20,695 nucleotides of DNA from an uncultured Oscillospiraceae bacterium (GTDB taxonomy: Bacteria > Bacillota > Clostridia > Oscillospirales > Acutalibacteraceae): assembly GCA_900556765.1 (NCBI GenBank), contig USQH01000011.1, positions 1-20,695 on the forward strand, in the 5' to 3' direction. The position numbers and the translations under genes were made by a program. Positions within the stretch are counted from its first letter, which is position 1. Every line of letters starts with the position of its first letter. Below are positions 6,830-14,750 of this stretch, piece after piece. The notes under the pieces were generated by a model, which saw only the letters and a list, made by a program, of their open reading frames with translations, did not search any database and was not told where the DNA came from.

Positions 6830-8284
6830 ATGAATTATAAAACAATGGGCCGCATTATCAGTCAAATACTCGCACTTGAGGCGATTTTTATGCTGCCGTC
6901 GCTTATCATCAGTCTTTGCGACGGTGCCATGCGTACCACGCGTGCGTTTGGCTACGGTATATTTATCGCTTTGGCAGTCAGCGGAGTGCTGACTCTTTTG
7001 TGCAGGCGTGCGCCAAAGGGCTTTTATGCGAAAGAGGGCCTTTTTTGCGTCGGAATAAGCTGGGTTGTTATGAGCTTGATAGGCTGCCTGCCGTTTTGGA
7101 TATCGGGCGAAATACCGAGTTTCATTGACGCATTTTTTGAAATGGTTTCCGGCTTCTCTACTACCGGTGCCAGTATTCTTAACGATGTTGAAAAACTGTC
7201 GCGCGGTGTTCTGTATTGGCGCAGTTTCAGCCATTGGCTGGGCGGCATGGGCGTGCTGGTGTTTTTGCTTGCTCTTGTTCCGTCCGGTCGGGATGGAGGC
7301 GGCTTTACACTGCATTTGCTGAGAGCGGAGAGCCCCGGCCCGAATGTGGGCAAGCTGGTGCCGCGAATGAGACGCACGGCGTCGATTTTGTACTTCATGT
7401 ACATTCTTTTGACAGTGCTGAATGTACTTTTCCTGTTGCTCGGAGATATGCCTTGGTTTGACGCGGTATGTACTGCTTTGGGCACAGCCGGCACGGGTGG
7501 TTTCGGAATAAGGAACGACAGTATTGCAGGTTACAGCCCTTACATTCAAAATGTATGCACTGTGTTTATGCTGCTTTTCGGTGTCAATTTCAATTGCTTT
7601 TATTGGCTCATACTGCGCCAGTTCCGTCCTGTGCTGAAAAATGAGGAGCTGCGGCTGTATATTCTGACATTCGTTGTATCTACCGGACTGATCGCGTGGA
7701 ATACTGTCAGTTACTTCAAATCGGTCGGTATGGCGATACAGCAATCGGCGTTTCAGGTGGCGAGCATTATGACAACCACGGGATACAGCACCACCGATTT
7801 CAATATGTGGCCGGGATTGTCAAAAGCGATCATACTTTGCCTGATGGCAGTCGGCGCCTGTGCAGGCAGTACAGGCGGCGGACTGAAATACGCCCGCGTT
7901 ATACTGCTGCTAAAGAGCCTGCGCCGCAACATTAAGCGGCTGTTGCATCCGCAGAATATACAAACCATTCGCGCTGACGGACAAACGGTCAACGAAAAAG
8001 TGATCGACGCCACAAATATTTATCTTGTGACGTATGTGTTTATCATTGTTTTCAGCTTTTTGCTTGTGGCGTTTGACGGATTTTCTATTGAAACTAATAT
8101 TTCGGCGGTAATATCCTGCTTCAATAACATCGGTCCGGGCTTCGGCGATGTAGGTCCGCTCGGTAATTTCGGAGGGTTCAGTGCGTTTTCAAAACTGGTG
8201 CTGATAGTCGATATGCTTGCCGGACGCCTGGAAATATTTCCGATATTGGTTTTGTTTTCTCGCCGCACATGGAATAACGGATAA
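6830..8284 (+). CDS. trkH: Trk potassium uptake transporter TrkH
   Basis: A 484-residue integral membrane potassium transporter subunit. The four membrane-pore-membrane repeats of the TrkH/HKT superfamily are recognisable by their filter loops: FSTTGAS (109-115), GTAGTGGFG (218-226), MTTTGYSTT (314-322) and NNIGPGFG (432-439). Each supplies the glycine that replaces one strand of the potassium channel filter. The intramembrane segment AVGACAGSTGGGLKYAR (340-356) is the conserved gating loop in repeat 3. The C-terminus LEIFPILVLFSRRTW is typical. It works with TrkA, encoded immediately upstream. A strong terminator follows 30 bp after the stop, so trkA-trkH is a complete two-gene operon. Confidence 0.94.
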   Translation: MNYKTMGRIISQILALEAIFMLPSLIISLCDGAMRTTRAFGYGIFIALAVSGVLTLLCRRAPKGFYAKEGLFCVGISWVVMSLIGCLPFWISGEIPSFIDAFFEMVSGFSTTGASILNDVEKLSRGVLYWRSFSHWLGGMGVLVFLLALVPSGRDGGGFTLHLLRAESPGPNVGKLVPRMRRTASILYFMYILLTVLNVLFLLLGDMPWFDAVCTALGTAGTGGFGIRNDSIAGYSPYIQNVCTVFMLLFGVNFNCFYWLILRQFRPVLKNEELRLYILTFVVSTGLIAWNTVSYFKSVGMAIQQSAFQVASIMTTTGYSTTDFNMWPGLSKAIILCLMAVGACAGSTGGGLKYARVILLLKSLRRNIKRLLHPQNIQTIRADGQTVNEKVIDATNIYLVTYVFIIVFSFLLVAFDGFSIETNISAVISCFNNIGPGFGDVGPLGNFGGFSAFSKLVLIVDMLAGRLEIFPILVLFSRRTWNNG

Positions 8285-8314
8285 ATTCTGCGCGCTGAAT
8301 TTAATAATTGCACG

Positions 8315-8350
8315 AAAGCCTTGCTCTTTTTACGGAGCAAGGCTTTTATA
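8315..8350 (+). terminator. Intrinsic terminator of the trkA-trkH operon
   Basis: AAAGCCTTGCTC (8315-8326) pairs perfectly over 12 bp with GAGCAAGGCTTT (8335-8346) around an 8-nt loop and is followed by a short T/A-rich tail. It lies 30 bp after the trkH stop codon. Confidence 0.85.
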
Positions 8351-8393
8351 TTTGCCGAAAAAACTTGTTATTAAAAAAATGTGTTTTCGCGAG

Positions 8394-8420
8394 TTGAATG
8401 CATACGATTTTGCATATACT
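8394..8420 (+). promoter_or_regulatory. Weak candidate promoter of the cupin gene
   Basis: TTGAAT (8394-8399) and TATACT (8415-8420) are separated by only 15 bp. The hexamers are good but the spacing is short, so the true -35 may be elsewhere. It lies after the trkH terminator and 31 bp before the cupin ATG. Confidence 0.35.
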
Positions 8421-8451
8421 TTCAACAGAAACTTATGGGAGGTATGTGTCA

Positions 8452-8883
8452 ATGAATCATTTCAACTGTCGCGGCGATCGGCAGGATTTCGGAGGCGAAC
8501 CGCTTGTAATCAGTATTGGCCGCGAGGTGAGAGCAAATACATATTTTCGCCGTGCTTTGTGGACAGGAGAGTATTTGCAGGTTACTGTAATGAGCATACC
8601 GCCGCATGGCGAAATAGGGCTGGAAATACACCCGGATGTGGATCAGTTTATTCGAATAGAAAGCGGCTGTGGACTTGTCAAAATGGGACAAAATAAATGT
8701 GATTTAAATCAAATTAAATCGGTGAATTGTGAATTTGCCGTAATTATTCCGGCGGGAACATGGCACAATATCGTCAATACAGGCAATGTGCCTTTAAAAT
8801 TGTATTCGGTCTATGCACCGCCGCAGCACTCGTTCGGAACGGTTCATGAAACGAAAGCAATCGCGGATGCAGAAGGCGATTGA
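8452..8883 (+). CDS. Cupin domain protein
   Basis: A 143-residue single-domain cupin. The first cupin motif is seen as MSIPPHGEIGLEIHPDVDQFIRIESG (47-72), with Glu58, His60 and Gln65 as likely metal contacts. The second is VIIPAGTWHNIVNTGNVPLKLYSVYAPP (98-124), with His105. Such small mononuclear cupins resemble the mannose-6-phosphate-isomerase-type cupin group, but substrate and reaction cannot be told from sequence. The start is the ATG at 8452 because GGGAGGT (8437-8443) precedes it by 8 nt; in-frame codons further upstream (GTG 8446, ATG 8398) are too close to or before the ribosome binding site. It is a single-gene unit between two terminators, facing the kinase gene tail to tail. Confidence 0.82.
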   Translation: MNHFNCRGDRQDFGGEPLVISIGREVRANTYFRRALWTGEYLQVTVMSIPPHGEIGLEIHPDVDQFIRIESGCGLVKMGQNKCDLNQIKSVNCEFAVIIPAGTWHNIVNTGNVPLKLYSVYAPPQHSFGTVHETKAIADAEGD

Positions 8884-8896
8884 TTATCGGTGCAGA

Positions 8897-8938
8897 AAAA
8901 ATGAGCTTACTGATAGTTTCAGTAAGCTCATTTTTTTA
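8897..8938. terminator. Bidirectional intrinsic terminator
   Basis: ATGAGCTTACTGA (8901-8913) and TCAGTAAGCTCAT (8919-8931) form a perfect 13-bp stem with a 5-nt loop. Seven T follow on the plus strand and six on the minus strand. It ends the cupin gene on one side and the rex-adhE-kinase block on the other. Confidence 0.92.
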
Positions 8939-8969
8939 TACCGTTAATTATGAAGCGGTTTTGATTCTG

Positions 8970-9719
8970 TTATTCGTAGTCAACGACGTCGACCCAGGAG
9001 AGCAGGAATTCTCTTTCATCAGGTCTGCCTTTGACCGACTGCGAAGCGGCGACAATAGGCATCCATTTCTGGATGTACTGTCTTGCAGTGTTGCTCTTTT
9101 TGCAGAAAAGGTTGAGATACTTGTCTGCAAATTCCTTGTCGCCGTCAAGACAGAACAGCAAATAGGTGCGCGCGACATCAGCGGACGCATTGCCTTGAGT
9201 AGCGTGCGCCCAGTCGATAATATACGGCGTGCCGTCATCGGTTATGATGATGTTCGACGGGTTGAAATCTCCGTGGCAAACCTTATTATGCTTAGGCATC
9301 GACTCCAAACGGGTGTGCAGATCGTAGCGGACGGTCGCTGAAAGGTCGGTCTTGCTGATCTTATCGTTCATTTTGTCCTTTAGCTTGTTCAGTCCGGCAC
9401 ATGTTTTTGAGTGCATTTCAAGCTGAAGATCAACAAACATATTGAGATACTCGTCTTTTTTCTCAGGCTCTTCTTTCATTAACTGAGCGAGCGTCTTTCC
9501 CTTTATATACTCGGAGACTATCGTCCATTTACCGTCGATCATGGTCACTTCAAGGATTTTAGGAATGTTAAGCCCTGTCTCCTCGATACGCGCCTGATTA
9601 AGAGCTTCGTTAAGAACGTCAGCTTTCGAGTAGTCACTGTCGAATACTTTGATTGAGCGGTCACCGTCACGGTAAACGGTTTTGTTTGTTCTTACTGCGA
9701 TAATGTTGTCGAGTTTCAT
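8970..9719 (-). CDS. Aminoglycoside-phosphotransferase-fold small-molecule kinase
   Basis: A 249-residue protein of the APH / choline kinase / fructosamine kinase superfamily. An N-lobe carries VYRDGDRSIKVF with the likely ATP-binding Lys24. The catalytic loop VCHGDFNPSNIII has His149, Asp151 and Asn156, and the metal-binding IIDWAHA has Asp169. The C-terminal helices end at WVDVVDYE. The catalytic residues are intact, so it should phosphorylate a hydroxyl of a small metabolite; the substrate is unknown. It lies 15 bp after adhE on the same strand, and its ribosome binding site overlaps the adhE stop, so it is very likely co-transcribed and translationally coupled. A drug-resistance role is unlikely given this context. 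It resembles a group of Firmicute and Bacteroidota APH-like proteins of unknown role. Confidence 0.82.
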   Translation of the reverse strand: MKLDNIIAVRTNKTVYRDGDRSIKVFDSDYSKADVLNEALNQARIEETGLNIPKILEVTMIDGKWTIVSEYIKGKTLAQLMKEEPEKKDEYLNMFVDLQLEMHSKTCAGLNKLKDKMNDKISKTDLSATVRYDLHTRLESMPKHNKVCHGDFNPSNIIITDDGTPYIIDWAHATQGNASADVARTYLLFCLDGDKEFADKYLNLFCKKSNTARQYIQKWMPIVAASQSVKGRPDEREFLLSWVDVVDYE

Positions 9720-9734
9720 AGCTGTATCTCCTCC

Positions 9735-12353
9735 TTAAACATCTTTATGAGTGCCGTAATAAGCGTTCAGGTACATCTGCTTGATCTCGCTCATCAGCGG
9801 ATAGCGCGGATTTGCACCGGTGCACTGGTCGTCAAATGCCTGCTCGGTCATTTCGTCGAGGCGGTCAAGGAAGTTCTTTTCGTCGATGTTGTAATCCTTG
9901 ATTGTCTCCTTGATGCCGACGCGGGCTTTCAGCTCGTCGATAGCCTTGATGAGGTTTTTAAGCTTTTCCTCGTCGTTTTTGCCCTTGATGCCGAGGTAAT
10001 CGGCAACTTCGGCGTAGCGTGCAAGCGTATGCGGATGGTCGTACTGCGAGAATGTGCCCATCTTAGTCGGCGTCTCGCTGGCGTTGAAGCGGAGTACTTC
10101 GTCGATCATCAGCGCGTTTGCAACGCCGTGCGGCAGATGGTGGAAAGCGCCGAGCTTGTGAGCCATTGAGTGGCATACGCCGAGGAATGCGTTGGCAAAC
10201 GCCATACCGGCCATAGTCGCGGCGTTGGCCATCTTTTCACGCGCCTTGATGTCGGCCTGACCGTTGTCGTATGCGCGGGGCAGATACTCGAATATCGTCT
10301 TGAGTGCCTTCAACGCAAGTCCGTCGGTGTAATCGGTCGCCATGACGGAAGCGTACGCTTCCAGTGCGTGAGTAACTGCGTCGATACCTGATGCCGCAGT
10401 CAGTCCCTTCGGTGCGCTCATGTGGAAATCGGTGTCGATGATCGCCATGTTCGGCAGGAGCTGATAGTCGGCAAGCGGATACTTGATGCCCGACTGCTCG
10501 TCGGTGATAACGGCGAACGGAGTAACCTCCGAACCGGTACCTGCAGAGGTCGGTATTGCGATGAAGTAAGCCTTTTCACCCATTTTCGGGAATGTATAGA
10601 TACGCTTTCTGATGTCGTTGAAGCGCATTGCCATATCCATAAAATCGGCTTCGGGATGCTCGTACATCACCCACATGATCTTGCCGGCGTCCATTGCGGA
10701 ACCGCCGCCCAAAGCGATGATGCAGTCAGGCTCAAAAGCACGCATTTGTGCTGTACCCTCTTTTGCACAGGCGAGCGTCGGGTCGGGCGCAACATCAAAG
10801 AATGTGGTGTGCTGGATGCCCATTTCGTCCAGCTTGTCGGTGATCGGCTTGGTGTAGCCGTTATGATACAGGAAGCTGTCGGTGACGATAAACGCCTTTT
10901 TCTTACCCATGACGGTCTTAAGCTCGTCAAGAGCTACCGGCAGACAGCCTTTTTTGATGTAAACCTTTTCAGGCGCTCTGAACCACAGCATATTTTCCCT
11001 TCTTTCGGCTACTGTTTTAATGTTGAGCAGGTGCTTGACGCCTACGTTTTCGCTGACGCTGTTGCCGCCCCATGAGCCGCAGCCCAATGTGAGCGACGGA
11101 GCAAGCTTAAAGTTGTACAGGTCGCCGATGCCGCCGTGCGAAGACGGGGTGTTGACCAGTATGCGGCAGGTCTTCATGCGCTCCGCAAATTCAGCGAGTT
11201 TTTCCTTTTCGGTGACGGCGTTAAGGTAGATGGACGATGTATGTCCGTAACCGCCGTCGGCGATCAGATGCTCAGCCTTGTCGAATGCTTCGCCGATGCT
11301 CTTTGCCTTGTACATTGCAAGGACGGGAGACAGCTTTTCGTGAGCAAATTCCTCGCTCAGCTCGACGCTTTCAACTTCGCCGATGAGTATCTTGGTCGAC
11401 TCGGGTACGTTTACGCCTGCCAGAGCGGCAATGGTGTGAGCCTTTTGACCGACTATCTTAGCGTTGAGTGCGCCGTTGATAAGAATGGTCTTTCTAACCT
11501 TTTCGATCTCGTCCTTTTTAAGGAAGTAGCAGCCGCGCTCGGCAAATTCCTTTTTAACGGCGCTGTACACCTTGTCAAGTACGATGACCGACTGCTCGGA
11601 AGCACAGATCATACCGTTGTCGAATGTCTTTGAATGAATGATGGAGTTTACTGCGAGAATGACATCGGCGGTGTCGTCGATAATTGCAGGAGTGTTACCT
11701 GCACCGACGCCGAGAGCCGGCTTGCCGGATGAATATGCCGCCTTTACCATGCCGGGACCGCCGGTGGCAAGGATTATATCGGCCTCTTTCATCAGAAGAT
11801 TTGTCATGTCAAGGCTCGGCACGTCGATCCAGCCGATGATGTCCTCCGGAGCGCCGGCGGCAACCGCCGCCTCCAGTACGACCTTCGCTGCGGCGATAGT
11901 GCTCTGCTTTGCTCTGGGGTGGGGGCTGATGATGATGCCGTTTCTCGTCTTGAGGCATATCAGTGTCTTGAATATTGCGGTGGAGGTCGGATTGGTCGTC
12001 GGAATAACGGCGGCTACCACGCCGATAGGTTCGGCAATCTTCTGCACACCGTACGCCTTATCTTCCTCGATAACTCCGCAGGTCTTTGTGTTCTTGTATG
12101 CGTTGTATATATACTCCGCCGCATATTGATTCTTGATGACCTTGTCCTCGACTATTCCCATGCCGGTCTCCTCGACCGCCATTTTTGCAAGCGGAATCCT
12201 CATTTTTGCGGCTGCCGTTGCTGCGGCAAGGAATATCTTGTCTACCTGCTCCTGCGTGTAGCTCGAATATTTCTCCTGCGCCGCTTTGACGCGCAAAAGC
12301 AGTTCTTCCAATGCTTCTACACTGTCAACAATTTTCTTTTCTTTCGTTTCCAT
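9735..12353 (-). CDS. adhE: Bifunctional acetaldehyde-CoA/alcohol dehydrogenase AdhE
   Basis: An 872-residue fusion enzyme that reduces acetyl-CoA to acetaldehyde and then to ethanol with two NADH. The N-terminal aldehyde dehydrogenase domain (about 1-440) has the nucleotide loop GVGAGNTPA (215-223) and the catalytic Cys250 in FDNGMICASEQ. A linker leads to the C-terminal iron-dependent alcohol dehydrogenase (about 455-872), with GGGSAMDAGK (549-558) for NAD binding. Iron ligands are Asp658, His662, His728 and His742, each offset by five from the E. coli positions as I recall them. The full length matches the family, and such proteins form helical spirosomes. AGGAGG lies 8 nt before the ATG. 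A Rex operator sits in the 36-bp gap between rex and adhE, so expression should rise when NADH accumulates. Confidence 0.97.
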   Translation of the reverse strand: METKEKKIVDSVEALEELLLRVKAAQEKYSSYTQEQVDKIFLAAATAAAKMRIPLAKMAVEETGMGIVEDKVIKNQYAAEYIYNAYKNTKTCGVIEEDKAYGVQKIAEPIGVVAAVIPTTNPTSTAIFKTLICLKTRNGIIISPHPRAKQSTIAAAKVVLEAAVAAGAPEDIIGWIDVPSLDMTNLLMKEADIILATGGPGMVKAAYSSGKPALGVGAGNTPAIIDDTADVILAVNSIIHSKTFDNGMICASEQSVIVLDKVYSAVKKEFAERGCYFLKKDEIEKVRKTILINGALNAKIVGQKAHTIAALAGVNVPESTKILIGEVESVELSEEFAHEKLSPVLAMYKAKSIGEAFDKAEHLIADGGYGHTSSIYLNAVTEKEKLAEFAERMKTCRILVNTPSSHGGIGDLYNFKLAPSLTLGCGSWGGNSVSENVGVKHLLNIKTVAERRENMLWFRAPEKVYIKKGCLPVALDELKTVMGKKKAFIVTDSFLYHNGYTKPITDKLDEMGIQHTTFFDVAPDPTLACAKEGTAQMRAFEPDCIIALGGGSAMDAGKIMWVMYEHPEADFMDMAMRFNDIRKRIYTFPKMGEKAYFIAIPTSAGTGSEVTPFAVITDEQSGIKYPLADYQLLPNMAIIDTDFHMSAPKGLTAASGIDAVTHALEAYASVMATDYTDGLALKALKTIFEYLPRAYDNGQADIKAREKMANAATMAGMAFANAFLGVCHSMAHKLGAFHHLPHGVANALMIDEVLRFNASETPTKMGTFSQYDHPHTLARYAEVADYLGIKGKNDEEKLKNLIKAIDELKARVGIKETIKDYNIDEKNFLDRLDEMTEQAFDDQCTGANPRYPLMSEIKQMYLNAYYGTHKDV

Positions 12354-12370
12354 ATCGTAACCTCCTGAAA

Positions 12371-12388
12371 TTGATAACTTATTAACAA
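12371..12388. promoter_or_regulatory. Rex operator upstream of adhE
   Basis: TTGATAACTTATTAACAA matches the Rex consensus TTGTTAA-N4-TTAACAA at 13 of the 14 specified positions. It fills the short gap between the rex stop and the adhE ribosome binding site. Rex released by NADH would then permit adhE transcription. No convincing -35/-10 pair is visible around it, so it may overlap a weak promoter inside the rex end or act as a roadblock to read-through. Confidence 0.85.
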
Positions 12389-12389
12389 C

Positions 12390-13004
12390 TTATTTGATCT
12401 GCATTTTTAAATGGGCAAGCGACAGCGCCATATTTTCATACCGGATAATCGCATCTGCCGGTTTGTATAACTGACACGGAGCAAAGCACCACATCACCTT
12501 TATACCGTTTTCGTAAAACAGATTGCATACATCCTGCGCCGAGGCTGCCGGAACGGCAATAATACCTATTTTTACGCTGTGTTCCGTGCAAAACTCCGAA
12601 AACCTATCCATCGGCAGTATCGGTTTGCCCTCATCCGATGTCTGAACGTCGGTGACTTTTGTATCAAAAGCCGCCAAAAGGGAAAGGCCGTAGTCGGTAA
12701 AACCGCCGTAGTCAAGAAGCGCTCTGCCGAGTTTTCCGGCTCCAACGATCACCGTGCCGCCGTTTTCTCGTCCGAGAAAGCTCTCCAAGCTTCCCGTCAG
12801 CTCAGCGGTCGAATACCCTATCTTCGGTTTTCCAGAGCCGCACAAAGCGCCGAGATCCTTTCGCACCTGAACTTCACCGAGTCCCAAATCCTTTGCAACG
12901 GTCGTTGCGGAAATGTTCATTACTTCGGGCGGCAGATTCTTCAGATACTTCAAATATGACGGTATTCTGCCGAGAGTCGCTCGGGATATTTCCGCCTCTT
13001 TCAC
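12390..13004 (-). CDS. rex: Redox-sensing transcriptional repressor Rex
   Basis: A 204-residue repressor that senses the NADH/NAD+ ratio. The N-terminal winged helix (about 1-75) has ISRATLGRIPSYLKYL and the recognition-helix signature GLGEVQVRKDL. The Rossmann domain starts with VIVGAGKLGRALLDY (about 86-100). FDTK (112-115) follows as the end of the second beta strand, and the C-terminal swapped helix contains RYENMALSLAHL. Length is typical (about 205-215). The start is GTG at 13004 with AAAGGAGG upstream. A Rex operator overlaps its own promoter and another precedes adhE directly downstream, giving autoregulation plus control of ethanol formation. Rex next to adhE is common in Clostridia. 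Confidence 0.95.
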   Translation of the reverse strand: MKEAEISRATLGRIPSYLKYLKNLPPEVMNISATTVAKDLGLGEVQVRKDLGALCGSGKPKIGYSTAELTGSLESFLGRENGGTVIVGAGKLGRALLDYGGFTDYGLSLLAAFDTKVTDVQTSDEGKPILPMDRFSEFCTEHSVKIGIIAVPAASAQDVCNLFYENGIKVMWCFAPCQLYKPADAIIRYENMALSLAHLKMQIK

Positions 13005-13041
13005 CGCGACGCCTCCTTTCCGGATGATGACATTTCTTTGT

Positions 13042-13059
13042 TTGTTAATATTTTATCAA
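13042..13059. promoter_or_regulatory. Rex operator in the rex promoter
   Basis: TTGTTAATATTTTATCAA matches TTGTTAA-N4-TTAACAA with one mismatch. Its reverse complement has the same core (TTGATAA-N4-TTAACAA) as the site before adhE. It covers the putative -10 of rex, which would give direct autorepression. Confidence 0.82.
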
Positions 13060-13078
13060 AGTAATTGTGCTTTGGGAA
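13050..13078 (-). promoter_or_regulatory. Putative rex-adhE promoter
   Basis: Read on the minus strand: TTCCCA (13073-13078), a 17-bp spacer and TAAAAT (13050-13055). The -10 lies inside the Rex operator. The -35 is weak, so the assignment is moderate. Confidence 0.5.
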
Positions 13079-13133
13079 TTGCCACTTTCTCATATCGGTA
13101 TTGCATTTATCGATATACTCGTGAACTTTAGAT

Positions 13134-13163
13134 AAAAAGAGCGTCCGCCGGCAGCGGACGCTC
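13134..13163 (-). terminator. Intrinsic terminator after the phosphodiesterase gene
   Basis: GAGCGTCCGC (13139-13148) and GCGGACGCTC (13154-13163) form a perfect 10-bp GC-rich stem with a 5-nt loop. On the minus strand it is followed by TTTTTAT. It lies 15 bp past the phosphodiesterase stop codon and isolates it from the rex promoter. Confidence 0.88.
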
Positions 13164-13178
13164 ATAAAAATATCTTTA

Positions 13179-13727
13179 TTATTCGGTTATGCTATATTCG
13201 TTTTTTATATTTCCGTCAAGGTCTTTCCAAATGAAAACGCCGCTTTCCAAAGTCATATATCCGTGATGGCTGTCTTCTTTCGGAATTGACACAGAGCCGG
13301 GATTCATACAAACAAAGTTGTCGTGCTCGACACATTTCGGAACGTGCGTGTGGCCGTGCAGCAGGATATCACCGCTGCACAGCGGCGGCAGATTGCCCTC
13401 ATTAAATATATGACCGTGAGTGGCGTAAATGATTTTGCTGCCGATATCAATAATTGCATAATCGGCGAGTACGGGGAACTCCAGCACCATCTGATCAACC
13501 TCTGTATCGCAATTGCCGCGAACACAGAGAATTTCGTTTTTCATCCCGTTCAGAATCGCAATAACCTCTTTCGGCGCGTATTCCTTTGGCAGATTGTTTC
13601 GCGGCCCGTGATATAGCAAATCACCGAGCAAAAGCAGGCGTTCTGCATTCTCACTCTTGTATCTTTCTGCCAACGCGCGGCAATAGTAAGCGCTGCCGTG
13701 TATATCGGATGCAATCATCCATTTCAT
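13179..13727 (-). CDS. YfcE/MJ0936-type metallophosphodiesterase
   Basis: A 182-residue calcineurin-like metallophosphoesterase. All metal-binding motifs of the YfcE/MJ0936 group are visible: SDIHG (Asp8, His10), GDLLYHGP (Asp36), RGNCD (Asn72), THGH (His104) and LLHGHTH (His126, His128). The length equals E. coli YfcE (about 184), a manganese-dependent phosphodiesterase active on artificial substrates and of unclear natural role. The start is the ATG at 13727, where homologues begin (MKWMIASDIHG). AGAGGT (13735-13740) lies upstream, and an in-frame start at 13757 would overlap the preceding gene. It follows the LysR gene by 13 bp and is probably co-transcribed with it. Confidence 0.88.
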   Translation of the reverse strand: MKWMIASDIHGSAYYCRALAERYKSENAERLLLLGDLLYHGPRNNLPKEYAPKEVIAILNGMKNEILCVRGNCDTEVDQMVLEFPVLADYAIIDIGSKIIYATHGHIFNEGNLPPLCSGDILLHGHTHVPKCVEHDNFVCMNPGSVSIPKEDSHHGYMTLESGVFIWKDLDGNIKNEYSITE

Positions 13728-13740
13728 TTTACATACCTCT

Positions 13741-14667
13741 TTATCCGAAAATTTCACGCTTTGCCTTTATAAGCTCCTCAATAAACAAATTATCAAGGTC
13801 GGTCAGCGCGTATTCCTTACGATGTATCAGCACATCCTTATACATTCGCTTGTTTTCATCGCAGTTTCGCTGTACCAGACCGTATCGGCTGAGTAATGCC
13901 TGCGGTATCGGAGACACCCACATAAATGTTTCCGGATTCTGTGCGAGCAGCTCGAACTGACTGCCTCGTTCAAACACAAATATGCGCCGATTCGAATTGT
14001 CCGGCAATTCTTCCTTTTTTACCGCGGCAAACGGCAGAGACGGTACATAGGGATCGGCATGTGCTATCTCGATGCAGTCGTGCAAGTCACTGTAAGTAAT
14101 ATTCTCTTTTGCGGCGAGCGGGCTGTCCTCGTTCATTATCAAGACATAGTGAAACTCGGTTATCAGCTCGTAATCAATACCCTTTTCGTCCATCATTGAC
14201 TTATAGTATTTATCGTAGTTTTCCGCATAACGAATAATGCCGAGTTTATAGTCCTCTGTAAGCAAATTTTTTATCGTACGCATAGAATTGGTTTCTTTGT
14301 AAAACAGCTCAATTTCACTGTTTTTATCAAGCAGTTTCGAAAACTTGGCAAATGCGTCGGTAACATAGCTTGCTCTGGGAACGGAGATCGAAAAGCGTTT
14401 TTTGCTGACGGTACCTTCGCTGAACATATTTTCTATGGCATCAACCTGCCGAAGCACATTTTTTGCATAACGCACAAAAGCCTCACCGTCAGGCGTCAGG
14501 AACATTCCCTTTGCACTTCTTTCAAAAAGTGTAACCCCCAAGGATGTTTCCAAATCCTTAATAGCGCGGCTCAATGCAGATTGCCCTACATATAAAACTT
14601 CCGCTGCTTTATTGATTGAATTCGTTTTGGCTATCTCAACCGCATATTTCATGTGAAGCAAATTCAT
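13741..14667 (-). CDS. LysR family transcriptional regulator
   Basis: A 308-residue LysR-type regulator. The N-terminal winged helix-turn-helix (about 1-60) shows NSINKAAEVLYVGQSALSRAIKDLETSLGVTLFERSAKGMFLTPDGEAF in pattern, the standard family signature. A linker helix (about 65-88) precedes a periplasmic-binding-protein-like effector domain starting near RFSISVPR. The co-inducer is unknown. GGAGG lies 7 nt upstream of the ATG. The next gene downstream is the phosphodiesterase. LysR proteins often act on a divergent gene, but here the upstream neighbour is the histidine kinase gene on the same strand, so the target is not obvious from layout. Confidence 0.9.
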   Translation of the reverse strand: MNLLHMKYAVEIAKTNSINKAAEVLYVGQSALSRAIKDLETSLGVTLFERSAKGMFLTPDGEAFVRYAKNVLRQVDAIENMFSEGTVSKKRFSISVPRASYVTDAFAKFSKLLDKNSEIELFYKETNSMRTIKNLLTEDYKLGIIRYAENYDKYYKSMMDEKGIDYELITEFHYVLIMNEDSPLAAKENITYSDLHDCIEIAHADPYVPSLPFAAVKKEELPDNSNRRIFVFERGSQFELLAQNPETFMWVSPIPQALLSRYGLVQRNCDENKRMYKDVLIHRKEYALTDLDNLFIEELIKAKREIFG

Positions 14668-14696
14668 AGCGTAGCCTCCGACACCTTTTTTACGAT

Positions 14697-14702
14697 ATTA
14701 TA
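14697..14702 (-). promoter_or_regulatory. Possible -10 element of the LysR gene
   Basis: A perfect TATAAT on the minus strand lies 30 bp before the LysR ATG, but the matching -35 region is poor (TGGATT at 17 bp). A regulated promoter is plausible. No hairpin terminator separates it clearly from the histidine kinase gene upstream, so read-through is also possible. Confidence 0.35.
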
Positions 14703-14750
14703 ACACGGGAAGTTGCAAAAATCCACCGCAGAAAAGGCGAAAGCGCAGTA

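Noticed and set aside
6782..7744. Long minus-strand open frame opposite trkA end and trkH
   Set aside because: It lies antisense to a gene with clear TrkH filter motifs, has low-complexity His/Gln/Arg-rich composition and no recognisable family.
10422..11075. Plus-strand open frames opposite adhE
   Set aside because: The opposite strand carries a complete AdhE with all catalytic residues; these frames are mirror products of its codon use.
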